From Ignavibacterium sp. (lineage in GTDB: Bacteria; Bacteroidota; Ignavibacteria; Ignavibacteriales; Ignavibacteriaceae), in NCBI GenBank assembly GCA_025056745.1, contig JANWVQ010000137.1, positions 1-41,217 on the forward strand: 41,217 nt of DNA, given 5' to 3'. The notes under the pieces are model-generated. The model was not told where the DNA came from and made no database searches. It saw only the letters and a list, made by a program, of their open reading frames with translations. This document shows positions 36,498 to 41,217 of the stretch, one piece after another; positions within the stretch are counted from its first letter, which is position 1, and the number at the start of each line of letters is the position of its first letter. The translations under genes and the position numbers were made by a program.

Positions 36498-38219
36498 ATG
36501 AAATTTTTATTTAACATCTTTTCCCTAATTGCAATTATTTTTAATCTAACTTTTTCTCAAAACAAAAGTTTACCTGCTGAAATTAATGAAGCAATTGAAT
36601 TAATCGACTCAAAAGAATATTCATCAGCTTTAATACAACTTCAAACGTTGAAAGATAAATTTCCAGAGAGAAAAACTATTATTGAATTTTTAATCATTAA
36701 ATGTTCGGATGAGTTGAATCGTTTTGAAAATGTTGAAAAATATTCTACTGATTTTCTAAAATCTTATCCACAGAGTAAATATTCAGATGATGTTCAAATA
36801 TATTTGATCAAATCCTTAACAAATCAAAATAAGTTTCAGGAAGCTTTTGAATATTCAATTGAATTATTAAAAAGAACTAAATCAATTGCAAAGAAAATTG
36901 AATTAAAAAACTACGTAGAAAATAATATTGCACCAAATTTAGATGAAAGTCTTCTTCAAAAATTATCCGATACGGAAAATGATAAAACAATTCATCCGTT
37001 TATTTTATTTCTTACAGCAAAAAGATTTTACAACATCGGAGATAAAGAAAACGGAGATAAATACGTTAATAAGATTACAACAAGTTATATTACTTCTGAT
37101 GAATATTTGCCAGCTTTGAATTTAAAGTTTGATTCCAAAGATGAAATTAATTATGAATCCGATTTGATAGTTGGTGTGATGTTTCCACTTACAAACCAAG
37201 ATTCAGAAAGAGATGCTATTGTTGAAAAAATTCTTGACGGAGTTAAATATGCTTTTCATGAATTCAATAAAGATAGAGAAAATAAAATTGGGTTAATCAT
37301 TGAAGACACTAAAAATGATTCAACTGAAATCCTAAGAATAATAAAAGAGTTTGATGCAGATAAAAGAATTAAGTGTGTCATTGGTCCTGTTTACAGCACT
37401 GAATGCGCTGACGTCATAAAAAACATCAAATTCACTGATTTGGTTTTTATCTCACCAACTGCAACCGATGAAGATTTAACGGAAAATAACGATCAGTTTT
37501 TCCAAGCGAATCCACCTTTTGATTTACGAGGGAAAGCTCTTGCTCAATATGTTTATTTTGTTGAATCATTGAAAAGATTTGCAGTTATAAATTCAATTGA
37601 AGGTTACTCAACAATTATGGCAAATGCTTTTGTAAATGAGTTTAAAAAACTAGGTGGAGAAATTGTATTCAAAGAAACATTTAGAAACCTTCAAACGGAT
37701 CTTTCCTCAAATATCTCTAAATTAAAAAATGTTGTCAATCAAATTGATGGAATTTACCTCCCTATTTCTCAAAGCAGAGATGCAGAACTATTAATATCTG
37801 AATTAGAAAAACTCAATCTTAAAATTCCGGTTTTTGGAACGCAAGATTGGTTAGAAGCGAAAGGGTTGGAATCATCAACTTTAATTAGCAATCGAATTAG
37901 AATTACATCAGACTATTTTATCGATTATCAAGATAGAAGATTTGTTGAATTCAGCAAGCAATTCTCAGAGCTTTTGAAAAAAGAACCAACTCGATTCTGC
38001 CTATATGGTTACGATACAGCAAAACATTTAATCAACATATTAAAGAATTCTCCTTCATCGAGATATGGTTTTAAGTTAAAATTAAATAGCGACATTAAAA
38101 CTGTTGGATTTAAGAATAATATCTCTTTTGGTAGTAAACGAAGAAATACTTACATAAATGTTTTAAAATTCTCTGATGGAAAATTTTCTTTAATCGAAAG
38201 ATTCAAAGCAAACGAATAG
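36498..38219 (+). CDS. TPR plus periplasmic-binding-fold protein, LpoA/LppC-like layout
   Basis: The 573-residue protein has a signal peptide (MKFLFNIFSLIAIIFNLTFSQ), an N-terminal helical TPR-type region to about residue 195, and a type I periplasmic-binding fold. The binding fold starts LIVGVMFPLT, with CVIGPVYSTECADVI and FISPTAT as ligand-site strands. It is the architecture of LpoA/LppC, the outer-membrane activator of PBP1A, though no lipobox Cys is present. The fold could equally bind amino acids like Leu/Ile/Val receptors. I chose the ATG at 36498, which follows GGGAG and starts the signal peptide, rather than the ATG at 36486 inside guaA. It is followed by radC. Confidence 0.82.
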   Translation: MKFLFNIFSLIAIIFNLTFSQNKSLPAEINEAIELIDSKEYSSALIQLQTLKDKFPERKTIIEFLIIKCSDELNRFENVEKYSTDFLKSYPQSKYSDDVQIYLIKSLTNQNKFQEAFEYSIELLKRTKSIAKKIELKNYVENNIAPNLDESLLQKLSDTENDKTIHPFILFLTAKRFYNIGDKENGDKYVNKITTSYITSDEYLPALNLKFDSKDEINYESDLIVGVMFPLTNQDSERDAIVEKILDGVKYAFHEFNKDRENKIGLIIEDTKNDSTEILRIIKEFDADKRIKCVIGPVYSTECADVIKNIKFTDLVFISPTATDEDLTENNDQFFQANPPFDLRGKALAQYVYFVESLKRFAVINSIEGYSTIMANAFVNEFKKLGGEIVFKETFRNLQTDLSSNISKLKNVVNQIDGIYLPISQSRDAELLISELEKLNLKIPVFGTQDWLEAKGLESSTLISNRIRITSDYFIDYQDRRFVEFSKQFSELLKKEPTRFCLYGYDTAKHLINILKNSPSSRYGFKLKLNSDIKTVGFKNNISFGSKRRNTYINVLKFSDGKFSLIERFKANE

Positions 38220-38229
38220 GAGTAAATAT

Positions 38230-38904
38230 TTGAAAATCAAAGAGCTGCCTTTAGACGACAGGCCAAGAGAAAAACTGATTCTTAGAGGACCACAAAGTTT
38301 AAGCGATGCTGAATTGATTGCTATTTTACTTCGAACAGGGACAAAAGGTAAATCTGTTGTAAATGTTGCTCAAGAACTTTTAAGAGAGAATAATCTTGCA
38401 AATCTTTCCAGCAAATCAGTCTCGGCTTTAACAAAAAATAGTGGAATAGGAAAAGATAAAGCTGCAACTCTTGTTGCTGCTTTTGAGTTAGCTAAAAGAA
38501 TTTTGTATCAACAAAAATTTTTGATTGATAAAAAAATTACATCTCCTGATGAAATCGCTGAGTTGCTAATTCCATTATTGAAAGATGAAATCAAAGAAAA
38601 ATTTATGGTTGTCTGTCTAAATAGAGCTAATAAAATTATTCGTAAAGAATTCATCACAATCGGTACATTAGATACAAGTGTTGTTCATCCAAGAGAAGTC
38701 TTTAAAGTAGCAATTGACAATAATGCTGCAAGCATAATTATAGCTCACAATCATCCAAGTGGAAATCCTGAACCAAGTAACGAAGATATATCTATAACCA
38801 AAAAATTAGTTGAAGCTGGAAAGATTATGGACATTCCTGTTTTCGATCATATAATTATTGCTGGAAATAATTACACGAGCTTTGTTGAGAAAAGACTAAT
38901 TTGA
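38230..38904 (+). CDS. radC: RadC family JAB/JAMM protein
   Basis: The 224-residue protein has an N-terminal helix-hairpin-helix part (NSGIGKDKAATLVAA near 70-84) and a C-terminal MPN+/JAMM domain with the metal motif HNHPSGNPEPSNED at 173-186 (H173, H175, D186). RadC was linked to repair, but a direct role was later withdrawn for E. coli, so function remains unsettled. The start is TTG at 38230 with AGGAG 8 bases upstream. It follows the LpoA-like gene by 10 bases and probably shares its message. Confidence 0.93.
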   Translation: MKIKELPLDDRPREKLILRGPQSLSDAELIAILLRTGTKGKSVVNVAQELLRENNLANLSSKSVSALTKNSGIGKDKAATLVAAFELAKRILYQQKFLIDKKITSPDEIAELLIPLLKDEIKEKFMVVCLNRANKIIRKEFITIGTLDTSVVHPREVFKVAIDNNAASIIIAHNHPSGNPEPSNEDISITKKLVEAGKIMDIPVFDHIIIAGNNYTSFVEKRLI

Positions 38905-38947
38905 AATGATAAGTTTTTAGTGTTAAATGTTTAATGATTAATGAGTT

Positions 38948-39634
38948 TTAAATTTTCAAATAGTTTTCCCAAATTTTATATAATTGATAAGTAGCATAAA
39001 TATCTTTTGAACAATAAACAGCAATGTCTTTTATCCTACCTGCTTCATAGAGAGTTTTTACTTCCATTCCAGAAATATCTTTTGATTTTGGTGATTCAAT
39101 TCCAAATGCGTGACAATAAAAATCGAGATTAAATTTTCTCGATATTCCAAAGAAAGTTAACTGTTCAAGTAAGTCAATGTGTTTATCATTATATCGGTTT
39201 CCTAAAAGATTGATTGAAGGTTTTATTTTCAACATTGCTGAACGTAACATTAAAAATGGCACATCGAAATTTCTACCGTTAAATGTAACAAACTGATCAA
39301 CTTTGTTTGCAATTCTCCAAAATGATTCAAGCATTTCTTTTTCGCTTAAACCTTTATATAATACTTTTTCATCTTCGGATTTCCATTCTTCAAAATTCTC
39401 TGACTCATAATAAACATAAGATTTTTCTTTTTCGATGTCATAAATTCCAATAACAATACACTTAGCTGTAAATGGATATAGACTTGTGTATCGTATTGCT
39501 TCATCAATCATTTGCTGTTTTTTGATTGAGTTAGTTTCTTTTTCTGCATATTTTAACAAATATTCTTGCTGAGTTGGAGCAAGGGTTTCAAATGGGACAG
39601 AGCAAGTTTCAATATCGAATACAATTCTTCTCAT
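38948..39634 (-). CDS. PolB-type 3'-5' exonuclease domain protein
   Basis: The 228-residue protein has the DEDD exonuclease fold. ExoI is VFDIET (D7, E9), ExoII is VTFNGRNFDVPFL and ExoIII is YCSKDIYATYQLY, the Y-x3-D form of DEDDy enzymes. It matches the predicted PolB-like exonuclease family that stands alone, without a polymerase domain. It is likely to digest single-stranded DNA or RNA ends; the partner is unknown. It converges on radC with a 43-base gap and has a good promoter at 39668-39700. Confidence 0.88.
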   Translation of the reverse strand: MRRIVFDIETCSVPFETLAPTQQEYLLKYAEKETNSIKKQQMIDEAIRYTSLYPFTAKCIVIGIYDIEKEKSYVYYESENFEEWKSEDEKVLYKGLSEKEMLESFWRIANKVDQFVTFNGRNFDVPFLMLRSAMLKIKPSINLLGNRYNDKHIDLLEQLTFFGISRKFNLDFYCHAFGIESPKSKDISGMEVKTLYEAGRIKDIAVYCSKDIYATYQLYKIWENYLKI

Positions 39635-39667
39635 AATAAATTTTATTAAAAACTTTAGTTGTTAGAT

Positions 39668-39700
39668 CAAAACTAAAAATTCTTTACATATTTTTACAAA
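39668..39700 (-). promoter_or_regulatory. Bacteroidota-type promoter for the exonuclease gene
   Basis: On the minus strand, TTTG (39700-39697), a 21-base spacer and TAGTTTTG (39675-39668) match both elements of TTTG-N19/21-TAnnTTTG. The leader would be about 25 bases. Confidence 0.6.
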
Positions 39701-39718
39701 AAATTTTATATAATCATT

Positions 39719-41002
39719 ATGAAAAGAAATATTTTTTACTCTATTCTTATTACAAACCTAATTTGCTATCTGTTATTTTATTTGCCATTGAAAGAACCAA
39801 TATTGCTTTTTACTTGGAATTCTATCTTACTTTCTGTTTTATTCATCATAATTGTCATTTTTATCAAGAAGTATGATATAATCAAGAATTCATTAAAGTA
39901 TTTAATATTATTGGGGATTATATATAGAGTTATTCTAATCCCGATTCAACCAATTGCTTCTGATGATTTTTACAGATATATCTGGGATGGCAAAGTACAA
40001 GCAAACGGAATTAATCCTTATACTTATGCTCCGAATGATTCAACACTTAAACATCTTCATTCAGAGCAACTTCCTTCAAAGGTAAACTTTCAACATCTTA
40101 AAACGATATATCCACCTTATTCGCAATGGATTTTTTTATTTGCTTATATAATTGCTGGCGAAAGTTTTTTGGGGTTAAAATTACTTTTACTCATTACCGA
40201 AATTCTTACAATTATATTCATTTTTCTTACTCTCAAAAATTTGAATAAAGATCAAAAGTATACATTGATTTACGCTTTAAGTCCATTACCAATAATGCAA
40301 TTTTTCATTGATGCTCACGTTGATGGATTTGGAATAACCTTATTTGCAGCTTTCTTTTATTTAGTATCAAAAAACAAATGGTTGTATTCGTACTTTGTTC
40401 TAGGATTATCAATTACTTCAAAGTTGATTACAATAATGATTTATCCTTTTCTTTTGAGAGGGAGAAGTATTAAAAATTTTATGGCTTTGATTATTGTACC
40501 TTCAATTACAGTTTGCCTGATCTATGTTCCTTATTCTATTAATGGATTTCCTTTTGAATCACTTTTAATATTTGTTCAGAATTGGTATTCCAATGCTTCT
40601 GTATTTACTTTATTTCAAAAGATATTTAATGATAATTTCCTTTCGAGAATATTTTCGATGGCTTTATTTTTTGTGAGCTTTGTTTGGCTTTACTTCAGTA
40701 AAAAGGAGCTTATTGAAAAATCTTATCTGATCTTCACTTTATTTTTCATTTTCTCTCCAGTAGTTCATCCCTGGTATATAACGTGGGTTGCTTTTCTTAC
40801 TGCAATTAATTTCAGATGGAGTGGAGTTGTTTTTATCTCGACAATTTCTATCTCAAATATTTATGCGATGAATTACATAATAAATAAAAAATGGGAGATG
40901 AATGAATGGTTATTGTTATTTGAATACTTACCAGTAATTATACTTCTTGCAATCGAAGAGATAAGATTAAAAAGAAAAAATCTCAATCTCGAATTATCTT
41001 AA
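39719..41002 (+). CDS. GT-C type polytopic glycosyltransferase (mannosyltransferase-like)
   Basis: The 427-residue protein has about ten to twelve membrane helices and belongs to the GT-C class that uses lipid-linked sugar donors. Its first outer loop carries SDDFYRYIWDGKVQ followed by NGINPYTYAP, close to GT87-like enzymes; D82 or D83 of this motif is the likely catalytic Asp. HPWYITW near residue 350 is also conserved. The product should act at the inner membrane, adding a sugar to a lipid, glycan or protein. The donor and acceptor are unknown. Its 3' end overlaps the convergent thioesterase gene by 20 bases. Confidence 0.82.
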   Translation: MKRNIFYSILITNLICYLLFYLPLKEPILLFTWNSILLSVLFIIIVIFIKKYDIIKNSLKYLILLGIIYRVILIPIQPIASDDFYRYIWDGKVQANGINPYTYAPNDSTLKHLHSEQLPSKVNFQHLKTIYPPYSQWIFLFAYIIAGESFLGLKLLLLITEILTIIFIFLTLKNLNKDQKYTLIYALSPLPIMQFFIDAHVDGFGITLFAAFFYLVSKNKWLYSYFVLGLSITSKLITIMIYPFLLRGRSIKNFMALIIVPSITVCLIYVPYSINGFPFESLLIFVQNWYSNASVFTLFQKIFNDNFLSRIFSMALFFVSFVWLYFSKKELIEKSYLIFTLFFIFSPVVHPWYITWVAFLTAINFRWSGVVFISTISISNIYAMNYIINKKWEMNEWLLLFEYLPVIILLAIEEIRLKRKNLNLELS

Positions 41003-41217
41003 CATTAGGATCAATCTTTTTGACTTTCTCAATAAAATCATCTGGTAGAGTAGTTGATTTTCTAGTTTTGGGATCGACATAAACAACAACTCCTTTTCCA
41101 TCAGCTATTATTTGAGCGGTTTTCTTTTTAACTACTAAATGATCAAATCCAAAGGAAGAATTTTTTATGTATGAAATTCTTGAATAAATCTCAAGCTCAT
41201 CATCATAGTATGCGTGA
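40983..41217 (-). CDS. Hotdog-fold acyl-CoA thioesterase, 5' part outside the window
   Basis: The last 78 codons of a thioesterase are readable (HAYYDDELEIYSRISYIKNS, then SFGFDHLVVKKKTAQIIADGKGVVVYVD). This is the second half of a 4-hydroxybenzoyl-CoA thioesterase/YbgC-like hotdog domain, in which the VVVYVDPKTRKS turn and the PDDFIEKVKK tail are typical. It hydrolyses acyl-CoA or acyl-ACP thioesters in this family. The catalytic Asp would lie upstream, beyond base 41217. Its stop TGA lies 20 bases inside the end of the glycosyltransferase gene. The call is good for the fold, not the substrate. Confidence 0.75.
   Translation of the reverse strand, partial: HAYYDDELEIYSRISYIKNSSFGFDHLVVKKKTAQIIADGKGVVVYVDPKTRKSTTLPDDFIEKVKKIDPNVKIIRD

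Noticed and set aside
36764-36772. Perfect DnaA box TTATCCACA
   Set aside because: It is a single copy inside a coding region; roughly one such match is expected by chance in 41 kb of this composition.

Overview
The window is AT-rich, with no rRNA, tRNA, insertion sequence or CRISPR array that I can see. It looks like chromosomal core DNA from the Fibrobacteres-Chlorobi-Bacteroidota group, most likely an Ignavibacteria-type bacterium (Ignavibacterium/Melioribacter-like). The reasons are: a dnaN-recF-DUF721-gyrB-gyrA cluster, a bacterial GGGP-synthase gene, a branched-chain aminotransferase of the long type, many secreted BNR/FN3/TPR proteins, and promoters that fit the Bacteroidota pattern TTTG-N19/21-TAnnTTTG. 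The lineage is an inference from gene content, not a measured placement.

Layout. 1-2135 (minus): serC (cut by the window edge) preceded by a DUF1015 gene, a serine-biosynthesis pair. 2482-5162 (minus): GGGP synthase, gmhA, an FN3 lipoprotein and a small secreted protein, ending in a strong hairpin. 5272-12240 (minus): dnaN, recF, DUF721/dciA-like, gyrB and gyrA, nearly without gaps; dnaA is not in the window. 12471-19954 (minus): a lipoprotein, a 1082-residue BNR/Asp-box secreted protein, glycogen phosphorylase, a VOC-fold protein and a TerB-like protein. 20037-21226 (plus): FmdB-type zinc ribbon overlapping an AEC permease. 21272-23232 (minus): branched-chain aminotransferase and an MlaE-type permease. 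23554-27504 (plus): DUF2905 protein, secreted alpha/beta hydrolase, YciO-like protein and a GlmU-like nucleotidyltransferase. 27644-29948 (minus): M14 carboxypeptidase and DUF192 protein. 30163-31209: TerB-like protein (plus) converging on a YqaA/VTT membrane protein (minus). 31373-38904 (plus): TPR protein, efp, accB, accC, gcvH, a terminator, guaA, a TPR plus periplasmic-binding lipoprotein-activator-like protein, and radC. 38948-41217: PolB-like exonuclease (minus), GT-C type glycosyltransferase (plus) and the 3' part of a hotdog thioesterase (minus).

How the genes work together. The replication block supplies the sliding clamp, a repair ATPase, a putative helicase-loader relative and gyrase. 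The efp-accB-accC-gcvH block joins translation, fatty-acid initiation and lipoyl carrier functions under one clear promoter. Several envelope genes (GGGP synthase, GmhA, MlaE, the LpoA-like protein and the GT-C enzyme) suggest a diderm with complex lipids. Genes to the left of about 20 kb are all on the minus strand and those to the right are mainly on the plus strand.

I do not see a defence system or mobile element. The most interesting leads are the DUF1015 protein with a ParB/Srx-like DGHHR motif beside serC, the bacterial ether-lipid enzyme in an envelope operon, the GlmU-like protein lacking recognisable acetyltransferase residues, the LpoA-like architecture, a LacI-type palindrome at 23333-23346, and two kinds of short repeats at 27513-27630.
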